12,947 nt of DNA from CAVLCC01 sp963624975 (lineage in GTDB: Bacteria > Actinomycetota > Coriobacteriia > Coriobacteriales > CADBOM01): positions 1 to 12,947 of the forward strand of contig CAVFRF010000085.1 of NCBI GenBank assembly GCA_963624975.1. The letters are read 5' to 3'. Position numbers and translations under genes: made by a program. The notes under the pieces were generated by a model, which saw nothing but the letters and a program-made list of their open reading frames with translations, made no database searches and was not told the DNA's origin. This document shows, piece after piece, positions 1 to 7,528 of the stretch. Position 1 is the first letter of the stretch. Every line of letters starts with the position of its first letter.

Positions 1-63
1 TTGTTGATATAGGCAGTACCTAATGTGTTCCGGACACAAGTGCACGACGAGAGAAGGGACGAT

Positions 64-1203
64 ATGGAAATCGACAAGCGTTTCTCCGAAGTGTTCATCG
101 AAAAGATCAAGCACAGCACCAGCTACGCCTTCTTGATCATCAACAGGGAGGGAATCATCATCGCCGCTACCGAAAAGGAGCGCATCGGCCTGTTTCACGA
201 AGCATCGTATCTCATGATGTGCAACAACCTCGACATGATCATAGTTCGACCAGAAGAGGTCACCGACTATCTGGGCGCAAAACCCGGAATAGACGTCCCT
301 ATCGTCATCGACGGAGAAACGATCGGCGCACTTGGCATCACTGGATTTTGCGATGAAGTCAAGCCGATTGTGACCGTAGTCAAGATGACTATCGAGTCCA
401 TGCTCGAGTACGAGAGACTCAAAGAAACCACCAGCAAAAAGAACAGCGACCGAGAGGCGTTCTTCAACTTGCTTATCACAGGGGGCATGAGGGACAAGCA
501 TCAGTTAACGGCCATGGCTCAACGGCTAGGGTATCAGCCCAATGCCATGCGCGTCGGGATAGTGTTCTCGGTACAGGCTGCGACACAAGGTACGGTCGCC
601 CAGATTACCGGAAGTGAGAACTTCACAAGCCAGGATTTTGCGTTCATCAACAAGGATGGCGAAATCGTGGTGTTTCACCGAATAGGCGGCAAACCGGAAC
701 AGCTCATGGACGTATTCCGACAATCTGTAGAGGATTTTCTGGATCCCATCCGCAAGGAATTCGACCGGTTCGGAATCAAGTACCGCTACTACGTTGGCTC
801 TGCGCAGAACTCGTTCAACAGCTACTCTTACTCATATGGGCACTGCATTTGGCTCAGGGATAATTGTCGGCACGGGGATTTCTTCTACGACTACGTCGGC
901 AGATACATTAAGACCCTCGTTCCCATACTTGAGCTAAATGGAATTTACCAATCCATACTGTCGCTCTTCGACGACGAGATGATCGAATCGTACGGCGAGC
1001 TAATCGGCGTGCTCGAACGCAACAACTACAACCTGGTTGCGAGCAGCAAGGAATTGTACATACACAAGAACACGCTAATCTTCCGGCTCAACAAGATCCG
1101 CGACTTCCTAGGGCTAAACCCCGTACAAGATGCCGGCGACCGTATGTTCATGGACTATCTGAGCTTCTACATAGAGATGCAATACAACAATGTCTTGAAG
1201 TAA
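64..1203 (+). CDS. CdaR/PucR-type transcriptional regulator (sugar-diacid-recognition-like sensor plus PucR helix-turn-helix)
   Basis: Predicted cytoplasmic DNA-binding regulator of 379 aa. Residues about 6-120 (FIEKIKHSTSYAFLIINREG, then VPIVIDGETIGALGITG near 78-94) resemble the putative sugar diacid recognition domain of CdaR proteins. Residues about 130-300 form a middle region that is poorly conserved to my eye. The C-terminus (about 315-370) carries the PucR-type HTH, with the characteristic LYIHKNTLIFRLNKI at 331-345. The ATG at 64 is preferred over the in-frame GTG at 25 because AGAAGG lies 7 nt before it. Its 3' end faces the end of MFS transporter 1, with a hairpin between. Such regulators usually act on adjacent catabolic or transport genes, but the gene to its left is outside the window, so its target could be there or in this island. 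The family call is solid. The effector is unknown: CdaR binds glycerate-type acids, but this sensor is divergent. Confidence 0.85.
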   Translation: MEIDKRFSEVFIEKIKHSTSYAFLIINREGIIIAATEKERIGLFHEASYLMMCNNLDMIIVRPEEVTDYLGAKPGIDVPIVIDGETIGALGITGFCDEVKPIVTVVKMTIESMLEYERLKETTSKKNSDREAFFNLLITGGMRDKHQLTAMAQRLGYQPNAMRVGIVFSVQAATQGTVAQITGSENFTSQDFAFINKDGEIVVFHRIGGKPEQLMDVFRQSVEDFLDPIRKEFDRFGIKYRYYVGSAQNSFNSYSYSYGHCIWLRDNCRHGDFFYDYVGRYIKTLVPILELNGIYQSILSLFDDEMIESYGELIGVLERNNYNLVASSKELYIHKNTLIFRLNKIRDFLGLNPVQDAGDRMFMDYLSFYIEMQYNNVLK

Positions 1204-1261
1204 CCGAAGGTTTCCAGGGTTCAAGCGGTGTCGGACGCACCAGTAGCAGCCCCAACACGCG

Positions 1262-1303
1262 ACGAAGGCTCCATCTTGGCTTTCGCCTCGATGGAGCCTT
1301 CGT
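1262..1303. terminator. Perfect 14 bp inverted repeat between convergent genes (bidirectional terminator candidate)
   Basis: ACGAAGGCTCCATC (1262-1275) is exactly complementary to GATGGAGCCTTCGT (1290-1303), with a 14 nt loop. It lies 58 nt after the CdaR-type gene and about 160 nt after the end of MFS transporter 1, which runs towards it. The position fits a shared terminator. No clear U-tract follows on either strand, so intrinsic termination would be weak or would need Rho. The rest of 1204-1465 shows nothing I can name. Confidence 0.5.
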
Positions 1304-1465
1304 TGTGGAGGGTTTCGCATGTGTTCGATGTCTCTCCGGGCGGGTAGTGCAATCGGATAAGCCGAGCGAGACAATCGAGGTTAGAGCAAGCCGCAGACTG
1401 TTATCGGTCACGTTGCCGTGAGGGGTTTCATTCGAAATCAGCCGGCAAGCTGCTCGATTCAAGCG

Positions 1466-2785
1466 TTACGCCGTTGCGACTTCCTCCGGGATATCTTCAT
1501 TTGCTGCGCCGTCCTCGATGGCGGACTCAGCCGCAGCGGCCTTCTTGGCCTTCACGACCTTGAGGCCCGCGATGGCGAGCACGAGCCCCACGACCGCGCA
1601 GGCCGCGCCCAGCCAGTAGGTCATCTGGTAGCCGGTGGCGCCGGGGTACTGGTCGAGCCAGTTTCCGATCACCGTGTAGACGAAGATGTCGGGCGAGAAG
1701 CCGATGCACGACACGATGCCCACGACGGCGGCGTTGATGCTGGCGGGCACCCTGGCCTCGTCGAGGATCGCGAAGTACACGCCGCGGATCACGTAGATCG
1801 CGGTGCCGAACACCAGGATCAGGATGGCGGCGGTCCACACCATGCTCTCCTGCACCGGCAGGAGGTTGAGGGCCGCGAAGCCCGCGGCGATGACGGCGAA
1901 CGCGCCGATCATTGTCTTCGAGGAGGAGCGCACCTTGTCGGCGATGACGCCTCCCAGGGTGCCGCCGACCATCTGCAGGCCCCACGTGCGGATCGTGCCG
2001 AACGACGCCGCGAAGGCGGCGGTGGCGCCGAGGCAGGCGGTGAGGTAGGGCGTGGTGTAGCCCAGGCAGTCGAACACCATCATGGTGCAGAACACGAGGC
2101 CGGAGGCGATCCAGGTGATCGGGAGCCTGAAGGCCTGCCCGAAGCCGGCCAGCAGCGAGGTCTGCCCGGACCTGGACATGAGCTCCTTCTTCTCACGGCC
2201 GTTGGCGGGCACCACGAAGAACACGAGCACGCCCAGCGCGACGCAGATCGCCGAGTACGTGAGGATGACGGTCCGAAGACCTGCGATCTCGTCGACGGCG
2301 TTTGCGAAGAGCCACACTATGACCAGGCCGATGACCGTGGCGGTGATGCCGCGAAGGCCCTCGAACAGGCCGTAGAGCCTTCCCTGCTCGGAGGAGTCGC
2401 CCATGCCCCGGATGAAGTTGATGATGGCCGGCCAGAACACCAGCGACGTGGTGATGGACCACAGGAAGCTGATGAGCAGCGCGATCCCGAAGGGTGGGAA
2501 CATGGCGAACCAGAATCCCAGGAGCCCGGTCGAGATCATGCCGAACGGCAGCAGAATCTTGTCAGAGAACTTCATGGCCACTATGCCGCCGACCAGGTAG
2601 CAGACCACCGAGCCTGCTCCGAACAGCGTCATGAACATGCCCAGCTCGGTGTTGGTGACGTTGAAGGCCACCAACATCTGGTCGTAGTAGCTGTAGCGCA
2701 GGTAGGCGAGCTGGTAGATCTGCCCGCATGCGATGGAGAGGATGAAGAGCACGAACCACCGCTTGGCGCCTTTTGCACCAGACAT
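1466..2785 (-). CDS. MFS transporter 1 (12 predicted transmembrane helices)
   Basis: Inner-membrane secondary transporter of 439 aa with about 12 hydrophobic segments. An MFS motif-A-like loop (GGIVAMKFSDKILLP) follows helix 2, with a second (GGVIADKVRSSSKTM) after helix 8. The ATG at 2785 is chosen because AAAGGGG lies just before it; the longer reading upstream runs through two hairpins and has no support. It is the last gene of the leftward set mttB 1, ATPase, corrinoid protein, transporter. The protein is very like MFS transporter 2 (11423-12724), roughly 70% identical by eye with long identical blocks such as CGQIYQL, YLRYSYYDQM and EQGRLYGLFEGLRGITAT. The C-terminal tail is longer and acidic. 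Context suggests uptake of the methylated substrate or exchange with its demethylated product. Substrate and direction are inference. It could also be described as an OFA-like MFS protein. Confidence 0.88.
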   Translation of the reverse strand: MSGAKGAKRWFVLFILSIACGQIYQLAYLRYSYYDQMLVAFNVTNTELGMFMTLFGAGSVVCYLVGGIVAMKFSDKILLPFGMISTGLLGFWFAMFPPFGIALLISFLWSITTSLVFWPAIINFIRGMGDSSEQGRLYGLFEGLRGITATVIGLVIVWLFANAVDEIAGLRTVILTYSAICVALGVLVFFVVPANGREKKELMSRSGQTSLLAGFGQAFRLPITWIASGLVFCTMMVFDCLGYTTPYLTACLGATAAFAASFGTIRTWGLQMVGGTLGGVIADKVRSSSKTMIGAFAVIAAGFAALNLLPVQESMVWTAAILILVFGTAIYVIRGVYFAILDEARVPASINAAVVGIVSCIGFSPDIFVYTVIGNWLDQYPGATGYQMTYWLGAACAVVGLVLAIAGLKVVKAKKAAAAESAIEDGAANEDIPEEVATA

Positions 2786-2807
2786 TTTGTACCCCTTTCT
2801 CACAAAA

Positions 2808-2825
2808 GTTCGCACTCGTGCGAAC
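2808..2825 (-). promoter_or_regulatory. 8 bp inverted repeat before MFS transporter 1 (operator, or small terminator with TTTT)
   Basis: GTTCGCAC (2808-2815) and GTGCGAAC (2818-2825) are perfect inverted copies separated by 2 nt, 22 nt upstream of the MFS 1 start. Read on the minus strand the hairpin is GTTCGCA-CGAG-TGCGAAC followed at once by TTTTGTG. That looks like a small intrinsic terminator or attenuator between the corrinoid gene and the transporter. The symmetry would equally suit a dimeric repressor. The sequence does not decide between them. Confidence 0.45.
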
Positions 2826-2831
2826 GGAAGG

Positions 2832-2867
2832 AGCCGAGCCCGGAGGGGTTTCAGCCCGGGCTCGGCT
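2832..2867 (-). terminator. 12 bp GC-rich hairpin directly after the corrinoid protein gene
   Basis: AGCCGAGCCCGG (2832-2843) pairs perfectly with CCGGGCTCGGCT (2856-2867) around a 12 nt loop. It begins about 15 nt after the corrinoid protein stop codon on the minus strand. The bases that follow on the minus strand (TCCTTCCGTTCG) are pyrimidine-rich but not a true U-tract. It probably stabilises the 3' end of the upstream message or lowers transporter expression relative to the enzyme genes. Confidence 0.5.
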
Positions 2868-2882
2868 ATGCGATGTTGATGT

Positions 2883-3518
2883 TTATGCAACCAGCTCGGC
2901 AGCCTTGATGGCGGCAGCGCCGGCGTCGGCGGTGTAGGCGTCCGCGCCGATCTCGGCCGCGAACTCCTTGTTGATGGGGGCGCCGCCCACCATCACGTAG
3001 CGTCCCTCGCGAAGTCCGGCCTCGTCGAGCGCCTTCACGGCGTCGGACATGGCCTGCATGGTGGTGGTGAGCAGGGCCGACAGGGCCACGATCTTGGTCT
3101 CGGGGTGCTCCTGCACGAACTCCACGAACTTCTCCGGCGGCACGTCCACGCCGAGGTCGGCGACCTCGAAGCCCTTGCCCTCGATCATCATGCGCACGAG
3201 GTTCTTGCCGATGTCGTGCATGTCGCCCGCCACCGAGCCGATGACCACGAGGCCCTTGGAGTTGGTGGAGTCCGAGCCCATGTGGGGCTTGAGGACCTCG
3301 ATGCACGAGCTCATGGCGTTGGCGGCCATCAGCATCTCGGGGATGAACAGCTCGTCGTTGGCGAACTTCTCGCCGATGATGTCCATCGGGGCGATGAGTC
3401 CCTCGTTGAGGATCACCGAGGTGTCGACGCCCTCGTCGATGGCCTGCTGGACCAGGTTCAGGGCCTCCTTGATCTTGCACTTCTGGATTGCGTTGGAAAG
3501 ATCCTGTACGGTGCTCAT
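2883..3518 (-). CDS. Corrinoid (B12-binding) protein of a methyltransferase system, MtbC/MttC type
   Basis: Small cytoplasmic methyl carrier of 211 aa, the usual length for this family. Residues 1-80 form the helical cap seen in methionine-synthase-like B12 proteins. The Rossmann-like B12 domain follows: GDMHDIGKN at 98-106 contains the DxHxxG motif, with His101 as the expected lower axial ligand of cobalt. SALLTTTM starts at Ser147 (SxL motif), and VGGAPI with Gly178-Gly179 is the GG motif. It would accept a methyl group from MttB on cob(I)alamin and pass it to a second methyltransferase that is not in the window. The ATG at 3518 has AGAAAGGA about 8 nt upstream, and three CAGAAAG repeats precede it. 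It sits 97 nt after the HyuA-like ATPase gene. It is the only corrinoid protein here, so it probably serves both MttB proteins (inference). Confidence 0.93.
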   Translation of the reverse strand: MSTVQDLSNAIQKCKIKEALNLVQQAIDEGVDTSVILNEGLIAPMDIIGEKFANDELFIPEMLMAANAMSSCIEVLKPHMGSDSTNSKGLVVIGSVAGDMHDIGKNLVRMMIEGKGFEVADLGVDVPPEKFVEFVQEHPETKIVALSALLTTTMQAMSDAVKALDEAGLREGRYVMVGGAPINKEFAAEIGADAYTADAGAAAIKAAELVA

Positions 3519-3600
3519 TGTTCTGTCCTTTCTGTTTGGTCTTTCTGTCTTTCTGCCTATATATGTCTTTTGTACTTGCACTTACCTTGATTGCGATGGC

Positions 3601-3619
3601 GTAGGGCTTTTGCCCCTAC
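3601..3619 (-). other. Small hairpin overlapping the stop of the HyuA-like ATPase gene
   Basis: On the minus strand GTAGGGGC-AAAA-GCCCTAC folds with one bulged G and covers the amber stop codon of the ATPase gene. No U-tract follows, so it is unlikely to terminate. It may be a 3'-end or processing structure before the corrinoid gene. Confidence 0.3.
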
Positions 3620-5676
3620 CCCGCCTTGCGATTGTCCGCAGCACTCGACGCGGCCAGAACCGACATCGTGCCGTATGCCGTGGCGGTTACCGTGGCGCCG
3701 AGGAAGACCTTGTCGCCCGATCCCACCGTGACCTCTCGGACCTTGCAGTCGGAGAACGACTCGATTTCTCCCGGCACGGCACCTCGTTCCAAGGCTTCCT
3801 TCTCAGCCGACTCGAGTGCTCTGTGCCTTGCGATTCCCCTCGCCGACTCGAGGTCGAGCGCCCTGTGGGTCTCGCCGTTCCCCAAGATCAGGAACTCGCC
3901 GGTAGCTGTGTCGGGAGCGATTTCGTAAGAAACCGTGGCCGACACGTTGCCCGCGATGGCACCAAGGGCGTTGGCCACGCCGGCATGTTCGGAAACGAAG
4001 GCGGTGGTGCCCAGCATCTTTGCCACGTCTCCGAGGAAGAGGCCGATAGGTCCGCCTATCCCCACCAGCGGGACGCTGCATGTGTAGCCCAGGTTCAAGA
4101 AGCGCTCGTCCGGACTTGCATCGCCCCTAATTCGACCTAGCGCGAGCTGGTACTGCGCCTCGATCATCTCGAGCATGTCGTCGGAAAGCTCTGTTGCCTC
4201 CATGCCTTCGTGCTCCGCTGCCATCAGCGACCTCACCACATCGAAGTAGAGCGTCTTCTTCGCCTGCGTGTAGATCTCTTCGCAGAGCCTGGCCGCAGAC
4301 TTATGCGTGTAGTGCGACATCGCCTCGAAAGCCAGCTTGGAAGCACGCGCGTCGTAGGCTCCGAAATCGCCTCTAACATGCATGGCATCGGTCGGGGTCA
4401 CGCCACATCGGATCAGCGCCGAATTGGCCTGGAGGTGCTCGAGCTGTTGCGGGGTAACGAGCAGGCCATAGTCGGTCTCGAGATCCCGCAGTGCCATCGG
4501 CGACTTATAGAGAGCACTGGCCACCTGCTTCTCCAGATCGGTGAATCCGTTGAGATCGGAGATGTCACGCTCGCTCACGTACACGTCGTTTCGCCAGCTA
4601 TGCGCGCCATGGCGCTCGTCGGCAATTCGTTCTAGCACGTTCAAGAGCTTCGGGAAACGAGATGCCGCCATGCACATCGGCATTGCGCGCCTGGTACCCA
4701 GCGATACGTCTCCGTTGCGGTCTACCAGCACCTCGCTGTCGCCTCCGAGACCGAAGGTGTCGACATGGATGCTCTTCACGAACGTTTCCCAGCGTCCTAT
4801 GCGGGTCCTGTCCTCCATTCGGCGCGGGAATCCATCTTTGACCTGGGCGATATCGGTGGTTGTGCCACCCATGTCGATCACGATGCCGCTCTTGGCTCCG
4901 CACAGCTCCAATGCTCCCATGACGCTGGCGGCCGGGCCGCACAGCAGGGTGTCCACCGGACGGCGGCGAGCCACCTCTTCGACCATGAGCGACGAGTCGC
5001 TGCGCACCACGATGGCTTCGGCAGCCATATCGTGAGATGCCATCGAGCGCCTCACGGCATCCAGGAACCCGGTGATGATCGAGGTGAGCTTGGCGTTGAG
5101 CAGCGTGCCCGCCGCCCTCACCACGATGTTGGGCTCGGAGAACAGCTCGTGTCCGCAAACCGTTGCGATACCCGAATCGCTCGCTATCTCGCGCACTCGC
5201 TGTTCGAGAACAGATCCGGTGCGCTGAGAGTACATCTCCACGACCCCCACGGCTCCAGAGCCAGAGAGCTGAGTTTTGACGATCTTCTCGACTTCGCTCC
5301 AGTCGGGCTCGCGAACTATCTGTCCCGAATACGCGGTCTCGCTGTCTACGAACACCAAGGTGTCGCTGGACCCTATGCCGTATTTACCTCCAAGATCTCG
5401 GAAGCTCGCCTCGTGCGCGCTGAGCAGGATGAGGCTGCCCTGGCCGGTCTTGTCCTCCACGCAGGCGTTGGTTGCAAGCGTGGTCGAAAGGGCCACGGCA
5501 CGCGCCTCGTGCAGAAGCTCGGGGTCGAGCTGGTCGAGCGCATTCGATATGCCCACGGCCAGATCCTCATGGGTGGTAGGCGTCTTTCCCGATGCCAGAA
5601 TCTTCTTGGCATCCAGGTCGTACGCGACGATGTCGGTGCACGTTCCGCCCGTATCTATGCCTATTCCGATTCTCAT
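3616..5676 (-). CDS. Hydantoinase/oxoprolinase (HyuA-type) ASKHA ATPase, candidate corrinoid re-activator
   Basis: 686 aa, the normal length of stand-alone HyuA-family proteins. ASKHA ATPase signatures are clear: phosphate-1 loop GIDTGGTCTDIV at 6-17, phosphate-2 IVIDMGGTTTD at 265-275, and a glycine-rich adenosine motif VGIGGPIG at 538-545. The family-typical RCGVTPTDAMH starts at 423. The ATG at 5676 begins the conserved N-terminus and has GAGGAAGG upstream; the open frame extends further upstream without homology. No HyuB partner gene is present, which argues against an ordinary two-subunit hydantoinase. Placement between mttB 1 and the corrinoid gene suggests ATP-driven reductive activation of Co(II)-corrinoid, the job of RamA/RamQ-type proteins. 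It differs from those in having scattered cysteines and no CxxCxxC-type cluster motif. The alternative is a real amidohydrolase acting on a methylated cyclic substrate or on a product. The family is certain, the role is inference. Confidence 0.85.
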   Translation of the reverse strand: MRIGIGIDTGGTCTDIVAYDLDAKKILASGKTPTTHEDLAVGISNALDQLDPELLHEARAVALSTTLATNACVEDKTGQGSLILLSAHEASFRDLGGKYGIGSSDTLVFVDSETAYSGQIVREPDWSEVEKIVKTQLSGSGAVGVVEMYSQRTGSVLEQRVREIASDSGIATVCGHELFSEPNIVVRAAGTLLNAKLTSIITGFLDAVRRSMASHDMAAEAIVVRSDSSLMVEEVARRRPVDTLLCGPAASVMGALELCGAKSGIVIDMGGTTTDIAQVKDGFPRRMEDRTRIGRWETFVKSIHVDTFGLGGDSEVLVDRNGDVSLGTRRAMPMCMAASRFPKLLNVLERIADERHGAHSWRNDVYVSERDISDLNGFTDLEKQVASALYKSPMALRDLETDYGLLVTPQQLEHLQANSALIRCGVTPTDAMHVRGDFGAYDARASKLAFEAMSHYTHKSAARLCEEIYTQAKKTLYFDVVRSLMAAEHEGMEATELSDDMLEMIEAQYQLALGRIRGDASPDERFLNLGYTCSVPLVGIGGPIGLFLGDVAKMLGTTAFVSEHAGVANALGAIAGNVSATVSYEIAPDTATGEFLILGNGETHRALDLESARGIARHRALESAEKEALERGAVPGEIESFSDCKVREVTVGSGDKVFLGATVTATAYGTMSVLAASSAADNRKAG

Positions 5677-5898
5677 GACCCTCAAGACCTTCCTCGAACC
5701 TCTAGCCGTCTTGGTTTGGTTTTGCCGATAATTCCGTGTTTTGGGGAATGTTCGCCCAAGGCCACCCGAAAGCAGCCGGTTTCCGATGTCGTTTCCGTGC
5801 TTGACGAACCTTTGCAAAGGGTGTTCGAGACGGCCTATGCTGGCCGGTTCAGTGGTTGCAATTGCGACCGCCCCGAACTCCCCGCAGAGCCTTGTTTG
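5677..5898 (-). other. 222 nt gap between mttB 1 and ATPase genes, open in frame
   Basis: No gene is supported here. On the minus strand the reading frame of mttB 1 continues past its TAG stop through this whole gap into the ATPase without another stop. The region holds weak hairpins only (for example CGGCC-N6-GGCCG at 5831-5846), no U-tract and no convincing promoter, so co-transcription of the two genes is likely. Confidence 0.4.
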
Positions 5899-7377
5899 CT
5901 AGCCCTCTGCCGAGATGCGCGGCAGGTCGGCCTCGGCGGCCTCGATGATCTGGTCGAGCTTGACGTTCACGTCGTCGGGCAGCGGCGGGACCTCGTGCGT
6001 CTCGAGGATGCGCGCGGTCCTCTCGTGGATGCGCTGGCCCATATCCTTCTTGTCGACCTCCCAGTTGGTGTAGTTGTCGCGGTCGAACACGCTGGGGATC
6101 CAGACCTCGCGGAAGTGCTGGGCGGTGTGCATCGTGGTGATGAACTGGCCGCGCGGTCCGACTTCCTTGATGATGCTGATGTCGGCGCAATCGTCGGAGA
6201 AGTCGATGCCCTTGCGGATCTGCTGCGAGTATCCGATGATCTCGTCGGCAAGCACGATAGCGTCGTGATGCGTGGTGAGCGCGCAGTCCATGAAGCCCAT
6301 GTCGTGCACCACATGACCGCCGTTGAGTGCGCTGGCGAAAATGCTGATGGCGTACTCCATGGTGAGCTGCTGGTCGACGAGCTTGGACTCGCCTGCGCCA
6401 GCGGTGCCCCACAGCGGGATACCGAGGTAGCGGTAGATGTCTCCAGAAGCAGACTCTGCCAGCAGATGCTCGGGCGCTCCGTAGCATGCGACCGAGGTCT
6501 TCATATCGAATCCGATGATGCCGAAGCCGCCCATCACGGGGCATCCGGGGTTGAGCAGCTCGGACAGCGTGATGGCGAAGAAGTTCTCGGCCATGATGAG
6601 CGAGAACGCAGCTGCCAGCGTGATCGGCGTGGTGGCGCCAAGCTCGGATCCGGACGGAGCCACGAACGGAATGCTGTGCTCTGCGCAGTACTTGAGCTTG
6701 CGGAGGGCGAAGCGGTCCATGAACAGCGGGGTCACGGGGTCGCCGCCGACTGCCATCACGAACGGCTTCTCATGATATGCATCCCAGCCGCCTGCGACGG
6801 CGATGACCTGCTGGAACTGGTAGTCAAGACTAGATGCATATACAGAGTTGCACATGATGGTCTTGGTGGTGTTGCGCAGCATCTCGCGCATACCATAGGT
6901 GTCGGAGATGGGTGCGGGCACGTCGGTCGGGTCGCCCAGAGGCATCACGAAGTCGATGTTGGGGCAGGCATCTGCCACGAGGGAGTTCTTGGCCACGTCG
7001 GTTACGACGAGTGCGCGACGCTCTCCGGTGTCGAAGTCGTTGATGTAGGGGTTGCCGTAGCCGCAACCGAAGTACACGCCATCGTCGCCGATGTTGAACG
7101 TGGGGTTGCCGAAACGGTCGTACATCTGGATGGTGGAGGGAGCAGTCTCGAGAGCCCACTTCACGAGGTCGCGGGGCACATGGATGGCGCCCTTGTCGTC
7201 GACGGTGCAGCCCTTCTCGACCATGAAGTCGCGAATCTCGTCGAGGTCGACCATGTAGCCAACATCCTCGAGGATCTCGAGACCGTTGTTGATCACGATC
7301 TCGCACTGTTCCTCGGTCAGCACATGGTACATGCAGGGCGATTCCTTATAGTGCGACTTGATTCCTTCGATTGCCAT
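5899..7377 (-). CDS. MttB-family (COG5598) corrinoid-dependent methyltransferase 1, non-pyrrolysine
   Basis: 492 aa, full length for the MttB family (about 480-500 aa, TIM-barrel). It should transfer a methyl group from an N-methylated substrate to cob(I)alamin of the partner corrinoid protein. Family features by eye are DFDTGERR at 114-121, IDFVMPLGDPTDVP at 141-154, NGGHVVHDMGFMD at 352-364 and EVGPRGQF in the C-terminal third. The segment GTAGAGESKLVDQQ (324-337) aligns with the pyrrolysine segment of Methanosarcina MttB, with Ala328 in the Pyl position. That places it with MtgB/MtpB/MtcB-like enzymes rather than true trimethylamine methyltransferases. The start ATG has AAAGGA 8 nt upstream. 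The first gene of the leftward set, it is served by a MerR-type promoter at 7469-7499. The stop is TAG with the frame open beyond; the normal C-terminal end and frequent TAG stops nearby indicate a genuine stop. Substrate unknown. Confidence 0.92.
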   Translation of the reverse strand: MAIEGIKSHYKESPCMYHVLTEEQCEIVINNGLEILEDVGYMVDLDEIRDFMVEKGCTVDDKGAIHVPRDLVKWALETAPSTIQMYDRFGNPTFNIGDDGVYFGCGYGNPYINDFDTGERRALVVTDVAKNSLVADACPNIDFVMPLGDPTDVPAPISDTYGMREMLRNTTKTIMCNSVYASSLDYQFQQVIAVAGGWDAYHEKPFVMAVGGDPVTPLFMDRFALRKLKYCAEHSIPFVAPSGSELGATTPITLAAAFSLIMAENFFAITLSELLNPGCPVMGGFGIIGFDMKTSVACYGAPEHLLAESASGDIYRYLGIPLWGTAGAGESKLVDQQLTMEYAISIFASALNGGHVVHDMGFMDCALTTHHDAIVLADEIIGYSQQIRKGIDFSDDCADISIIKEVGPRGQFITTMHTAQHFREVWIPSVFDRDNYTNWEVDKKDMGQRIHERTARILETHEVPPLPDDVNVKLDQIIEAAEADLPRISAEG

Positions 7378-7468
7378 GATGGTTTCCTTTCACTAGAGAC
7401 CTTGGCGTTTCCGCTAACTGACGGTTTCGAAGAACGTGTGCCGGCACGCTTTACTTCTTCTGAGCCAG

Positions 7469-7499
7469 ACGTTAAACTCTGGTGCTATGCCAGAGTCAA
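7469..7499 (-). promoter_or_regulatory. MerR-type promoter and operator for the mttB 1 operon
   Basis: On the minus strand TTGACT (7499-7494) serves as -35. A -10 follows as TTTAAC after 17 nt or TAACGT after 19 nt. The inverted repeat ACTCTGG-N7-CCAGAGT (7476-7496) lies between and overlaps both elements. A dyad inside an overlong spacer is the hallmark of MerR-family promoters, and the layout resembles that of the Bacillus bmr promoter as I recall it. The predicted transcript start is near 7464, giving an 87 nt leader before mttB 1. The adjacent divergent MerR gene is the obvious regulator. Binding is inferred from layout. Confidence 0.75.
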
Positions 7500-7528
7500 G
7501 AGAAAATTCAAAAAAACGTGGAGAATTT

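Noticed and set aside
25..63. Upstream GTG start for the CdaR-type regulator
   Set aside because: It would add 13 residues with no homology, whereas the ATG at 64 has a well-spaced ribosome site.
1210..1245. tRNA-like 3' end (GGGTTCAAGC followed by CGCACCA)
   Set aside because: The T-arm does not pair and no acceptor, D or anticodon arm could be laid out upstream. It is chance resemblance.
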